A stretch of 64,000 nucleotides of DNA from Sinorhizobium sp. 6-70 (GCF_030124375.1 NZ_JASKLS010000002.1:263802-327801); one strand, 5' to 3'; positions 16,402 through 25,206 are shown, counted from the first letter of the stretch. Made by a program: numbers and translations. The notes: generated by a model not told the origin, from the sequence alone.

Positions 16402-18386
16402 TGCCGACCCGCCGCGGCTTTCTGGGAGCGGCATCCGCCCTGGCGCTCCCGGGGCTGTTTTCACCGGCGCGCGCCGCCAATTCCGTTTCGAATTCTGGAG
16501 ACACGCCAATGAGCGCCGATCTGATCCTCCATCATGGCCAGGTGACCACGCTCGACCGGACGAACCCGAACGCAACCGCCGTTGCAGTCAAGGACGGCAA
16601 GTTTCTCGCCGTCGGCGGCGATAGCGAGATCATGGCGCTCGCCGGACCCGGCACGAAGGTTATCGACCTCAAGGGCCGGCGCGTGTTGCCGGGACTTATC
16701 GACAACCACACCCACGTCGTGCGCGGCGGCCTGAACTTCAATATGGAACTACGCTGGGATGGCGTCCGCTCGCTGGCCGATGCGATGGACATGCTGAAAC
16801 GGCAAGTAGCGATCACGCCAGCGCCGCAATGGGTGCGCGTCGTCGGTGGTTTCACCGAGCACCAGTTCGAGGAAAAGCGGCTGCCGACCCTGGAAGAGAT
16901 CAACGCGATCGCCCCCGACACGCCGGTCTTCCTCCTGCATCTTTACGATCGCGCGCTCCTTAACGCCGCCGCGCTGCGTGCCGTCGGCTACACCAAGGAA
17001 ACACCGAACCCGCCGGGTGGCGAGATCGCCCGCGACGCCAACGGCAACCCGACCGGCATGCTCATTGCCAGGCCGAATGCCGGCATTCTCTATGCGACGC
17101 TCGCCAAGGGCCCGAAGCTGCCCTTCGAGTACCAGGTCAACTCCACGCGCCATTTCATGCGCGAGCTGAACCGGCTGGGCGTCACCGGCGTCATCGACGC
17201 AGGCGGCGGCTTCCAGAACTATCCGGACGACTATGCGGTGATCCAGAAGCTCGCCGACGACGACCAGATGACCGTTCGCCTCGCCTACAATCTCTTCACC
17301 CAGAAGCCGAAGCAGGAGAAGGAAGATTTCCTCAACTGGACGAAGTCGGTGAAATACAAGCAGGGCGACGACTATTTCCGCCACAACGGCGCCGGCGAGA
17401 TGCTTGTCTTTTCGGCCGCCGACTTTGAGGACTTCCGCGAGCCGCGACCCGACATGCCGCCGGAGATGGAGGGAGAGCTCGAGGCGGTTGTACGTATCCT
17501 CGCCTCGAATCGCTGGCCCTGGCGCCTGCATGCGACCTATGACGAGACCATCTCGCGCGCCCTCAACGTCTTCGAAAAGGTCAACCAGGATATCCCGCTC
17601 GAAGGCCTCAACTGGTTCTTCGACCATGCCGAGACAATCTCGGAACGTTCGATCGACCGCATCGCCGCCCTCGGCGGCGGCATCGCCGTCCAGCATCGCA
17701 TGGCCTATCAGGGCGAATATTTCGTCGAGCGCTACGGCCTGGGTGCCGCCGAAGCCACGCCGCCGGTTGCACGCATGTTGGAAAAGGGCGTCAAGACATC
17801 GGCGGGTACCGACGCCACGCGCGTCGCCTCCTACAACCCCTGGGTCTCTCTGTCCTGGATGATCACCGGCCGCACGGTCGGCGGCATGCGGATCTATCCG
17901 CAGCGCAATTGCCTCGACCGCGAAACGGCGCTCAGAATGTGGACCGAAAATGTCACCTGGTTCTCCAACGAGGAAGGCAAGAAGGGTCGCATCGAGAAAG
18001 GCCAGTTCGCAGACTTGATCGTCCCGGACAAGGACTTCTTCGCCTGCGCCGAGGACGAGATTTCGTTCCTGACCTCCGATCTGACGGTCGTCGGCGGCAA
18101 GGTCGTCTATGCGGCGGGAACCTTTGCCGACCACGACGAAAGCGAAGTCCCACCGGCCATGCCCGACTGGTCGCCGGTCAGGACCTATGCAGGCTACGCT
18201 GCCTGGGGCGAACCGGATGGCGCCGGCAAGCGCTCGCTGCGGCGGACGGCGATCGCCACTTGCGGCTGCGCCAACAGCTGCGGTGTCCATGGTCACGATC
18301 ATGCCGGCGCCTGGACGTCGAAGCTGCCGGTCGCCGATCTCAAAGGTTTCTGGGGCGCGCTCGGCTGCTCCTGCTGGGCTGTCTGA
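16401..18386 (+). CDS. Tat-exported amidohydrolase (YtcJ-like) with Cys/His-rich tail
   Basis: A 661-residue metal-dependent amidohydrolase. The N-terminus MPTRRGFLGAASALALPG is a twin-arginine signal, so it is probably periplasmic. After it come the composite domain, the metal-binding DNHTHVVRGG (about residue 96) and other family stretches: FFDHAETIS, HRMAYQGEYF and SAGTDATRVASYNPW. The last 45 residues are unusual: CGCANSCGVHGHDHAGAW, and the protein ends GALGCSCWAV, that is five Cys and three His. An internal ATG at 16509 (MSADLILHHGQ) could give a cytoplasmic form. The start overlaps the XapX stop. Substrate unknown. Confidence 0.85.
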   Translation: MPTRRGFLGAASALALPGLFSPARAANSVSNSGDTPMSADLILHHGQVTTLDRTNPNATAVAVKDGKFLAVGGDSEIMALAGPGTKVIDLKGRRVLPGLIDNHTHVVRGGLNFNMELRWDGVRSLADAMDMLKRQVAITPAPQWVRVVGGFTEHQFEEKRLPTLEEINAIAPDTPVFLLHLYDRALLNAAALRAVGYTKETPNPPGGEIARDANGNPTGMLIARPNAGILYATLAKGPKLPFEYQVNSTRHFMRELNRLGVTGVIDAGGGFQNYPDDYAVIQKLADDDQMTVRLAYNLFTQKPKQEKEDFLNWTKSVKYKQGDDYFRHNGAGEMLVFSAADFEDFREPRPDMPPEMEGELEAVVRILASNRWPWRLHATYDETISRALNVFEKVNQDIPLEGLNWFFDHAETISERSIDRIAALGGGIAVQHRMAYQGEYFVERYGLGAAEATPPVARMLEKGVKTSAGTDATRVASYNPWVSLSWMITGRTVGGMRIYPQRNCLDRETALRMWTENVTWFSNEEGKKGRIEKGQFADLIVPDKDFFACAEDEISFLTSDLTVVGGKVVYAAGTFADHDESEVPPAMPDWSPVRTYAGYAAWGEPDGAGKRSLRRTAIATCGCANSCGVHGHDHAGAWTSKLPVADLKGFWGALGCSCWAV

Positions 18387-18400
18387 CGAAGGGAGTCGCC

Positions 18401-18850
18401 ATGACATCGGCTTCCACGCTCGAAAACCGGCTCGCGGCCCGCGCAAGGCCGCTGTTCGGCGCACCGGTCCTGCGGTTCGTGGCGCTGCTTGCTCTCTGTT
18501 CCGCCTATATCCAGGGGCCCTTGACGAAGATCTTCGACTTCGGCGGGGCGATCGCGGAGATGAACCATTTCGGCCTGCATCCCGCACCCTTCTTCGCCGT
18601 AGCGGTAATCGTCTTCGAACTCGCCGCCTCGGCGATGGTTCTGAGCGGCTTCTTCCGCTGGCTCGCGGCCCTTGCGCTCGCCGCCTTCACGCTGGTGGCG
18701 ACTTTCGTCGCCCTGCGCTTCTGGGAACTCGCCCCGGGACCGGAACGTCTCATGGCGACCAATGCGTTCTTCGAGCATCTGGGCCTCGTCGGCGCGTTCC
18801 TGATCGTCGCATGGCAAGACCTTCATGAGCGGAGGTCTGGCCAGCCATGA
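18401..18850 (+). CDS. DoxX-family membrane protein
   Basis: A 149-residue protein with about four hydrophobic segments (around residues 25-40, 60-85, 85-108 and 125-140). It has the DoxX-like pattern SAYIQGPLTKIFDF, then NHFGLHPAPFFAVAVIVFEL. DoxX proteins are small inner-membrane proteins linked in some bacteria to quinone or redox reactions, but the family is broad. It is 14 bases downstream of the amidohydrolase with GGGAG as ribosome site. Its TGA overlaps the next gene's ATG (ATGA at 18847-18850), so it belongs to the same operon. Confidence 0.85.
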   Translation: MTSASTLENRLAARARPLFGAPVLRFVALLALCSAYIQGPLTKIFDFGGAIAEMNHFGLHPAPFFAVAVIVFELAASAMVLSGFFRWLAALALAAFTLVATFVALRFWELAPGPERLMATNAFFEHLGLVGAFLIVAWQDLHERRSGQP

Positions 18851-20454
18851 CGGATGCGACGGCCCCTTCCAGCGGCTTCGCACCGCTTCGCCAGAAGGTC
18901 TTTGCGACGCTCTGGATTGCGACCGTTATCGGCAACACCGGCAGCTTCATCCGTGATGTCGCGAGCGCGTGGCTGGTGACCGACCTTTCGCCCGCGCCCG
19001 CCGCCGTCGCCACGATCCAGGCGGCCGCCACGCTTCCGATCTTCCTCCTGGCGATACCGGCCGGTGTCCTGTCGGACATCCTCGACCGCCGTAAATTTCT
19101 GATCGTCATCCAGCTGATGCTTGCCTGCGTCAGCGTCTGCCTGCTGCTCCTCTCGGCAACCGGGCTCCAGTCGGTAAGCTCGCTGATCGCGCTCACCTTC
19201 GCAGGCGGTATCGGGGCTGCGCTCATCGCGCCAACCTGGCAGGCGATCGTGCCCGAACTGGTCGAGCGGAAGGACGTCAAGAGCGCCGTCGCACTGAATT
19301 CGCTTGGCATCAACATCGCGCGGTCGATCGGGCCTGCGGCGGGCGGCCTGCTGCTCGCATGGTTCGGCGCCGCTGTGACCTACGGCGTCGACGTCATCAG
19401 CTATCTTTTCGTTATCGCCGCGCTCCTCTGGTGGAAACGGCCGCCGGATATCGAGGACGCGCTTTCGGAAAAATTCGCGGGCGCCTTCCGCGCCGGCTTG
19501 CGCTACGCCAGGGCCAGCCACGAGCTACACGTCGTCTTGCTGCGGGCCGCGGTCTTTTTCGCCTTCTCGAGTGCCGTGTGGGCGCTGCTGCCGCTGGTTG
19601 CCCGCAATCTCCTCGGTGGCGACGCAGGTTACTACGGCATTCTGCTTGGCGCCGTCGGCGCCGGCGCAATCGGGGGTGCCATCGTGATGCCGACACTGCG
19701 CGCCCGCTTCGATGCCGACACGCTAATTCTCGGTGCCGTGATCGTTACGGCTGCGGTCATGACGGGCCTCTCGTTCGCGCCCCCGCAATGGCTGGCGCCC
19801 GTGGTGCTTCTCGCCCTCGGTGCCGCCTGGATTACCGCCCTGACGACACTCAACGGCGCCGCACAATCGATCCTGCCCAACTGGGTACGCGGCCGTTCCC
19901 TGGCAGTCTACCTGACCGTGTTCAACGGAGCGATGACCGCCGGCAGCCTTATTTGGGGCGTTGTCGCCGAGGCAGCTGGTGTTCCGCTCACCTTGTTGAT
20001 CGGCGCTGCCGGACTGTTCGCCGTGGGCCTTCTGTTCCATCCGCTCAAGCTGCCGAGAGGCGAGGCCGATCTTGTCGCCTCCAACCACTGGCCGGAGCCG
20101 CTGACGGCCGAGCCCGTCGAGAATGACCGAGGCCCGGTGATGATCCTCATCGAATATCGGGTCGCAAAAGCGGACAGGGATGGATTTCTCGATGCCATCC
20201 ATCGCCTGTCGCAGGAGCGGCGGCGAGACGGCGCCTATGGCTGGGGTGTGACGGAAGATGCGGCTGATCCGGAACGGATCGTCGAATGGTTCATGGTCGA
20301 GTCCTGGGCCGAGCACCTCAGGCAGCATCGGCGCGTATCAAAGGCGGACGCCGATGTGCAGCAGGAAGTCCGGCGCTTCCAGCAAGGGCCGGAGACGCCG
20401 GTCGTGAGCCACTTCCTCGCTCTCAACCGACCACGCGCCAGTCGCCGCAGTTAG
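18847..20454 (+). CDS. MFS transporter (MFS_3/EntS-like) with C-terminal ABM-like domain
   Basis: A 535-residue protein. Residues 1-400 form an MFS_3-type transporter: about twelve membrane helices, with FATLWIATVIGNTGSFI at the start and AGVLSDILDRRKFLI as the loop 2-3 motif. Residues about 425-525 are soluble (MILIEYRVAKADRDGFLDAI, then EWFMVESWAEHLRQHRRVS) and look like an antibiotic-biosynthesis-monooxygenase-type ferredoxin-like domain, an arrangement found in this family. Last gene of the operon; it probably exports a substrate or product of the neighbouring hydrolases (inference). It converges with the next MFS gene, 27 bases away. Confidence 0.88.
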   Translation: MTDATAPSSGFAPLRQKVFATLWIATVIGNTGSFIRDVASAWLVTDLSPAPAAVATIQAAATLPIFLLAIPAGVLSDILDRRKFLIVIQLMLACVSVCLLLLSATGLQSVSSLIALTFAGGIGAALIAPTWQAIVPELVERKDVKSAVALNSLGINIARSIGPAAGGLLLAWFGAAVTYGVDVISYLFVIAALLWWKRPPDIEDALSEKFAGAFRAGLRYARASHELHVVLLRAAVFFAFSSAVWALLPLVARNLLGGDAGYYGILLGAVGAGAIGGAIVMPTLRARFDADTLILGAVIVTAAVMTGLSFAPPQWLAPVVLLALGAAWITALTTLNGAAQSILPNWVRGRSLAVYLTVFNGAMTAGSLIWGVVAEAAGVPLTLLIGAAGLFAVGLLFHPLKLPRGEADLVASNHWPEPLTAEPVENDRGPVMILIEYRVAKADRDGFLDAIHRLSQERRRDGAYGWGVTEDAADPERIVEWFMVESWAEHLRQHRRVSKADADVQQEVRRFQQGPETPVVSHFLALNRPRASRRS

Positions 20455-20481
20455 TCGGCGACGATTCACCGCGAATTTGCA

Positions 20482-21912
20482 TTAGCCCAGGGCACGGTGG
20501 CCGGAGACTTCCGCGCCGGCGTCAGACGGCAATGCGAGGAAGCGCAATGCCGAAACAAGGCCGATCACCGCGATGACCACGAAGGCGACGCGGATGTCCG
20601 CGAGGCCCGCGTGGTCACCCTCGGCGACATGCCGTGCGAAAGCGGAAAACCTGATCACGGCGGCGGCAACGGCGACGCCGAGAAGTTGGGAAAGCTGTTG
20701 TAGCATGGCCGAGATGGTCGTGGCCGCGCTGCGCTGGTCGGTGGTCACGTCGGCAAAGGAGATCGTGTTGAGCGCGGTGAACTGCATCGATCGCGAGAGG
20801 CCGGCGGCAAGCAACAGGGCAAGCAGCAAGATGCGCGGCGTTTCGTGCCCGACCGCAGTGAAGGCCGCAAGCGACGCAGAGGCGATGACGCCGTTGACCA
20901 CCAGAAGCGTGCGGAAGCCATAGCGGCGGAGCAGCGGCGTTGTCACGCTCTTCATCAAGAGGTTGCCGAGAAAATACGCAAGCACCAGCGTCCCGGTCTC
21001 GACGGCACTGAAGCCGAGGCCAACCTGAAAGAGCAAGGGGAGCAGGAACGGCGTGGCGTTTATGGCGAGCCGTCCGGCAGTTCCCGATGAAAGCGTCGCC
21101 AGCGCGAAGGTCGGGATTTTCAACACCGAAAGGTCGAGCAGTCCGGCCCTGTTGCGATTGAGATGCCGAACAGCGAAGACCGACAGGACGCCTCCTGCGA
21201 CCACCAGAGCAGCGGCGACGCCGCTGCCATTCGGCGAAGAGGAGAGTTCAAGCCCCGCGAGGATCGAGGCAAGCGCTCCGCTCGTCAGGAAGAAGCCCTT
21301 GAAGTCGAAGGGCCGAGCACGCTGCGCCGGCTCGCGCGGGACAAAAGTAGCGACCAACAACACGCCGGCTAGCCCGAGCGGCACGTTGATGAAGAAGTTC
21401 CATTGCCATCCGATGTTGGTGGTGATCCACGCGCCGATAAGCGGTCCGAGCACGGGCGCGATCAGCGCCGGCCATGTGATCGTCGCGATGGCATGCACCA
21501 GCTCGGCCTTCGGCGCATTGCGCAGGACCAGTTGCCGTCCAACTGGTGTCATCAGCGCGGCCGAGGCGCCCTGCACGAGGCGAGCGGCGGTGAATTCGCC
21601 GAGGCTCGAGACGGCGCCGCAGGCGACGGAGGAAATCGTGAAAAGAGCGATGGCGGAGAGAAAGACGCTACGCGCGCCAAACCGATCGGCAAGCCAACCC
21701 GCAGGCGGAATGAACACGGCCATGGCCAGAAGATAGGCCGTGAATCCGACGTTCAACGAGACGACGTCCGTTGAAAAGGCCGACGCCATCGCCGGCAGCG
21801 AAGTCGTGATGATGGTGCTGTCGAGCATCTGCATGAAGAAGGCGACAGCCACAATGCCGGAAACCAGGCGTGAACGATGCAGAGGCTGGGAAATCGAGGA
21901 GATGGAGGACAT
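20482..21912 (-). CDS. MFS drug-resistance transporter, DHA2 (EmrB/QacA) type
   Basis: A 476-residue 14-helix MFS protein. The family features are FFMQMLDSTIITTSLPAM (the LDxTIV-type helix 1 motif), AGWLADRFGARSVFL between helices 2 and 3, and GAWITTNIGWQWNFFINVPLG (motif C region, split by the W-x-W-x-F-x-I-N-V-P block). Proton-coupled efflux of an unknown drug or metabolite is expected. No membrane-fusion partner (EmrA) is adjacent. It is 61 bases downstream of an ABC binding-protein gene and may be cotranscribed with it. The ribosome site is weak. Confidence 0.88.
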   Translation of the reverse strand: MSSISSISQPLHRSRLVSGIVAVAFFMQMLDSTIITTSLPAMASAFSTDVVSLNVGFTAYLLAMAVFIPPAGWLADRFGARSVFLSAIALFTISSVACGAVSSLGEFTAARLVQGASAALMTPVGRQLVLRNAPKAELVHAIATITWPALIAPVLGPLIGAWITTNIGWQWNFFINVPLGLAGVLLVATFVPREPAQRARPFDFKGFFLTSGALASILAGLELSSSPNGSGVAAALVVAGGVLSVFAVRHLNRNRAGLLDLSVLKIPTFALATLSSGTAGRLAINATPFLLPLLFQVGLGFSAVETGTLVLAYFLGNLLMKSVTTPLLRRYGFRTLLVVNGVIASASLAAFTAVGHETPRILLLALLLAAGLSRSMQFTALNTISFADVTTDQRSAATTISAMLQQLSQLLGVAVAAAVIRFSAFARHVAEGDHAGLADIRVAFVVIAVIGLVSALRFLALPSDAGAEVSGHRALG

Positions 21913-21973
21913 AGGGGAATGGCTAAAGGAAGAGAAAACGCCGGCCTCTGGGGGTTGGCGTCATAATAGGGCT

Positions 21974-23008
21974 TCAGTTGCTTGCCGCAACCTTCTTCAC
22001 CGCCGCGTTGTAGAAGGACCGGTCGATCCAGCTGTCGTAGTCGACCTTGCCCTTGAGAAGGCCGGCTTCCGCCATGAAGGCTTCCTCGCCCTGGAGCGCC
22101 CTGACGGCTTCCTCGGTGATTTCGGGATTTTGCCAGAACTTGCCATTCGAATAGGTCGAACGGACTGCCGCCTCGCTGTTGCCGGTCTCCTTGACGAAGA
22201 TCTTGATGGTCTCCTCCGGATTTCCATCGACCCAGCGCGACAGGGCAAGGTCGGCGGCAAGCACACGCGCCACAATCTCGGGATATTTCCGGGCGAATTC
22301 GCCATTGACGCTGAGGAGGTGGGGCACCGCCCATTCGGGGCTGCCGGAAACGCCGGCATCGTAAATCAGCCGCGCCTGCCCCGCATCGACGAGCTTCTGC
22401 ACCGGACCATTGCTTTCGACGATCGCGTCGACATCGCCTCTCGCGAGCGCCGGATCCGAGTTCTCGATACCAAGGTTCAGGCTCTCGACATCGGCGATGC
22501 CGAGATTGACCGATTTCAGCGCCGTGGCGAACGTCGAATGGCGGACGGTGCCCGAGAGATAGGCAACCTTCTTGCCCTTCAGGTCTTCAAGCTTCCGGAT
22601 CGGCGAGTCCGGGCGTACGACGATCTGCGTCTCGTTCGACCTGGCCCAGTTCGAGAGGCCGATCAGCTTGACGTCGGCACCCGTGGCCGCGAGGCGCAAG
22701 GATGGATTGTTGCCGATATAGGTGAAGTCGAGCGCGCCGGACCTGAGCGCGACGGAGGCGGCAGAGCCGCCGTCGAAGGTCGTCAGTTCGACCTTGATGC
22801 CGTCCTTGGCGAATTCCTCCTCGAGGATCTTCTTGTTGCGGAAGAGAATGAACTTCAGATGTCCCGGCGCGGTCGAGCCGATGCGGATGGTGTCGGGCTT
22901 GGCGCCGTCCGCGAGAGCGGACGCGTACCCAGCGATAGGGGTGACGGATAGCGCAAGGGCGAGCTTCAGGAAGGTGCGGCGCAAGGAATTGCGAACGGTG
23001 CGTGCCAT
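21974..23008 (-). CDS. Aliphatic sulfonate/nitrate-type ABC substrate-binding protein (SsuA-like)
   Basis: A 344-residue exported binding protein. It has a signal peptide at residues about 1-34 (MARTVRNSLRRTFLKLALAL, ending near SALADG; the RRTFLK could also be read as Tat). Then IRIGSTAPGHLKFILFRNKKILEEEF and GSAASVALRSGALDFTYIGNNPSL, which are typical of the SsuA/TauA/NrtA group. ATG 23008 is preceded by AAAGGAC and was chosen over an upstream ATG at 23032. The only ABC permease nearby is truncated and there is no ATPase, so the transporter is incomplete here unless partners are supplied elsewhere. Confidence 0.85.
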   Translation of the reverse strand: MARTVRNSLRRTFLKLALALSVTPIAGYASALADGAKPDTIRIGSTAPGHLKFILFRNKKILEEEFAKDGIKVELTTFDGGSAASVALRSGALDFTYIGNNPSLRLAATGADVKLIGLSNWARSNETQIVVRPDSPIRKLEDLKGKKVAYLSGTVRHSTFATALKSVNLGIADVESLNLGIENSDPALARGDVDAIVESNGPVQKLVDAGQARLIYDAGVSGSPEWAVPHLLSVNGEFARKYPEIVARVLAADLALSRWVDGNPEETIKIFVKETGNSEAAVRSTYSNGKFWQNPEITEEAVRALQGEEAFMAEAGLLKGKVDYDSWIDRSFYNAAVKKVAASN

Positions 23009-23070
23009 GGGCGGGTCCTTTTCGGAGTGCAATCGGGTTAGCGTTGGAAATGCGGCTTCGTGCGTCTGGC

Positions 23071-23694
23071 TCAGCTCGGTCCGCCTTCGCCCGTGCCGCG
23101 CCAGCGCGTGGCGCGCCGTTCGGCGGCGACGAGGCCGTAGTTGAGCAGGAGACCGATGATCGTCAGCGTCAGGATGCCGGCATACATGCGGTCGGTCTCA
23201 AGCATCAGCGAGGAATGCTGGATCAGGTAACCGATGCCGGATTGGGCGGCGAGCATTTCGGCGGCGATGACCGAAAAGAGCGAGGTCTTAACGCCGAGCC
23301 GCGCCCCGGCCACGATCGACGGGATCGCCGAAGGGAAGATGACTTTCTTGAACAGATCCCAGTCGGAGGTTCCCATCGAGCGGGCAGCCTTCACGAGCAG
23401 CGGATCGACCGACTTCACCCCGACGATCGTGTTGATAAGGAGAAAGAAAACCGCCGCGTAAAAGGTGATCGCGATCTTGGAGGCCTCGCCAATGCCGAGG
23501 ACGAGGATGAAGACGGGTAGCAGCGCAAACTGCGACGTATTCCTGAGGGTCTGGACGAGAAAATCGCTGACCTTTTCGAAAACGGTGTACCTCCCCATGA
23601 GAAAGCCGAGCGGAACCGCAGTGACCACCGCGAGGACGAACCCGATCGCGGCACGCTGCAGGCTGATGCCGATGTGGGCGGCAAGCTGCCGAAA
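23071..23694 (-). pseudogene. Truncated SsuC-like ABC permease, N-terminus missing
   Basis: From 23694 to 23071 the frame encodes about 207 residues of a BPD_transp_1 permease: HIGISLQRAAIGFVLAVV, the EAA-type loop GTSDWDLFKKVIFPSAIPSI, and a C-terminal helix. An in-frame TGA at 23697-23695 lies immediately before this homology, and no SsuC-like N-terminal helices or signal can be read upstream in any minus frame. Normal length is about 260-290. A shorter product from ATG at 23628 would lack the first one or two helices. I read it as a deletion remnant; a sequencing indel is less likely because the upstream sequence is not permease-like. Confidence 0.7.
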
Positions 23695-23859
23695 TCATTC
23701 GAACGCTGACCCGACAGAGCGCCGTTGCGTGGAAAAGTCTTGATTCCCGTTCACGGTCGGGCGTGGCGCGAAGCCACGTTGCCAACAGTCGAACAGCGGG
23801 CGAAACGTGTTCTGTATCGCCGCCAGCCGTTCGACCGGATCCCCGCCTTCAAAGCGGTT

Positions 23860-24270
23860 CTACGGCTCTAATCTCTGAGGCCGCCCGCGACCGAGCGCGC
23901 CTTCGGCGCGGGCCTGCAGATAGGCGTAGATGTCGTCGATATAGGGAGCGAAGTTGGGATCGTCGCCGAAGCCCTTCATCACCGAAGCGCCGCCACTGCT
24001 CCGTCCGTTGCGCACGACGCGCCTGAACTCCTCGATGCCGAGCGGCCGGTCCACGAGCGAGGATGCGAAGCTCGAGCCTATTCCATCGGGGCCGTGGCAA
24101 TGGTTGCAGCCGGCATTATAGCGCCGATAGCCGTTATAGGTCCGCGCGTCGGCCTTGCCGTCGACGACTCTGTAGAATCCGTCGGCGGCTGCATGCTCTG
24201 CGAAGGTTCCCCCGCCCGCAAGGCCAAAGAAGACGACAGCAAACCAAACCAGATACTGCAACCGATGCAT
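23860..24270 (-). CDS. Exported c-type cytochrome (single haem)
   Basis: A 136-residue protein with an N-terminal signal segment (HRLQYLVWFAVVFFGLAGGG, residues 2-21), one haem-binding CNHCH at about residue 54 and a likely distal Met in SVMKGFGDD near residue 98. It ends DDIYAYLQARAEGALGRGRP. It looks like a small periplasmic electron carrier of the kind that accompanies quinoprotein alcohol dehydrogenases, but no such dehydrogenase lies in the window. The start at 24270 begins the signal peptide. It is in the same direction as two small exported or hypothetical proteins upstream. After its stop the same frame stays open for 53 codons to 23697 but lacks a start codon. Confidence 0.8.
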   Translation of the reverse strand: MHRLQYLVWFAVVFFGLAGGGTFAEHAAADGFYRVVDGKADARTYNGYRRYNAGCNHCHGPDGIGSSFASSLVDRPLGIEEFRRVVRNGRSSGGASVMKGFGDDPNFAPYIDDIYAYLQARAEGALGRGRPQRLEP

Positions 24271-24341
24271 GTCCCGTTGCCTTGACAGCGCCTCGCGGTG
24301 TGACCGCGATGCGATTGGCTTTTGGACCTGTGTGGAAAGCC

Positions 24342-24542
24342 TCAGACCCTCAGGTCCGGCAAAAGCCTCCACCGTTGCACGAAACGACCGGGATGCTCCT
24401 CGATCCAACGCGCGACATGTGCTTGCGCCTGCATGAAGGCGACGCCTGGATTCGCGGCCAGATCCCAAACGACTTCTTCGCGGACCTCGCAAGCGTCAGG
24501 CGTGTTCGACAGGCAAACCAACATAGTGAGCGTGTAGAGCAT
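24342..24542 (-). CDS. Small hypothetical protein, 66 residues
   Basis: A 66-residue protein, not confidently recognised. It begins MLYTLTMLVCLSNTPDACEV and ends RWIEEHPGRFVQRWRLLPDL. A very similar general pattern (hydrophobic start, D-x-C, then a W-x-x-x-HP-x-x-x-x-x-W segment) occurs in short rhizobial proteins of unknown function as far as I recall. A strong ribosome site (GGAAGGGGGG) 4 bases before ATG 24542 supports it as real. It lies between a periplasmic protein gene and the cytochrome c gene, all on the minus strand. Confidence 0.6.
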   Translation of the reverse strand: MLYTLTMLVCLSNTPDACEVREEVVWDLAANPGVAFMQAQAHVARWIEEHPGRFVQRWRLLPDLRV

Positions 24543-24636
24543 CGTTCCCCCCCTTCCGAAGCTCTCGTGCTGGCGGCGTTCACACCCCGAAATGTCAGTG
24601 ATCGCCCAAGGATTCTGGACCGATCAATAGGATCGG

Positions 24637-25005
24637 TCACTTCTCGAGTATGGCGCTGGTCGTCACGCTGTCGAACCGATTGGTGCCCGGCTCGTTTACG
24701 ACAAGGACTTCGCCATCGCGTATGATCTCCAAGTCGGCAGAAGGCTGGCCGATCGCTTGAGGCACGGAGATCAGCAGCCGCTGACCCGGTCCGAGCGTAG
24801 ATACGAAGCGGATCGGCTGCTCGTCTGCTCCCGAGGCCACGGTCGCAACCACCCGGTAGCCGCCCTTTTCGACCGTGTAATACACAGCGCCATCGAAGCG
24901 GCCGAGATGAACGCTGTGGCCATTCCCTGCCTTCAGGTCCGACGCCGCCGCCGCGCCTGTCATGGCGAGCAAGGCCGTTGCAAATGCTATAGAATGTTTG
25001 GTCAT
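24637..25005 (-). CDS. Small exported protein of unknown function
   Basis: A 122-residue protein with a clear Sec signal (MTKHSIAFATALLAMTGAAA, cleavage probably after AAAAS). The mature part of about 100 residues is rich in beta-type sequence: HSVHLGRFDGAVYYTVEKGG, YRVVATVASGADEQPIRFV. I do not recognise the family. ATG 25005 follows GGAGGAGGG, an excellent ribosome site, and TATAAG lies about 55 bases upstream. It heads the minus-strand run with the 66-residue protein and cytochrome c, which suggests a periplasmic redox-related role, but this is only context. Confidence 0.65.
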   Translation of the reverse strand: MTKHSIAFATALLAMTGAAAASDLKAGNGHSVHLGRFDGAVYYTVEKGGYRVVATVASGADEQPIRFVSTLGPGQRLLISVPQAIGQPSADLEIIRDGEVLVVNEPGTNRFDSVTTSAILEK

Positions 25006-25206
25006 AGCTGTCCCTCCTCCGTGAGCCATCAACTGCCCAATTCAAAGGGCTACTTAGTCCTTTGGAGATCTTATAAGACGCGCAGCGCGGCAGATTGTCT
25101 GTTCCAATGGTGACACGCTCAGCCTATGCGCGGATGAGTTCGGGCAAAAGCGGTGCGGTCCCCCAATTTCCCGTGGCCGATGCCCTAATTTTCGCGAGCT
25201 TGCCCA

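Noticed and set aside
16749..18587. Minus-strand open frame of 612 codons opposite the amidohydrolase
   Set aside because: Same codon-bias effect; Arg/Gly/Asp-rich translation without family similarity.
23288..23785. Frameshifted continuation of the ABC permease in another minus frame
   Set aside because: The overlapping frame gives no SsuC-like N-terminal helices upstream of 23697, so a simple frameshift does not restore the protein.
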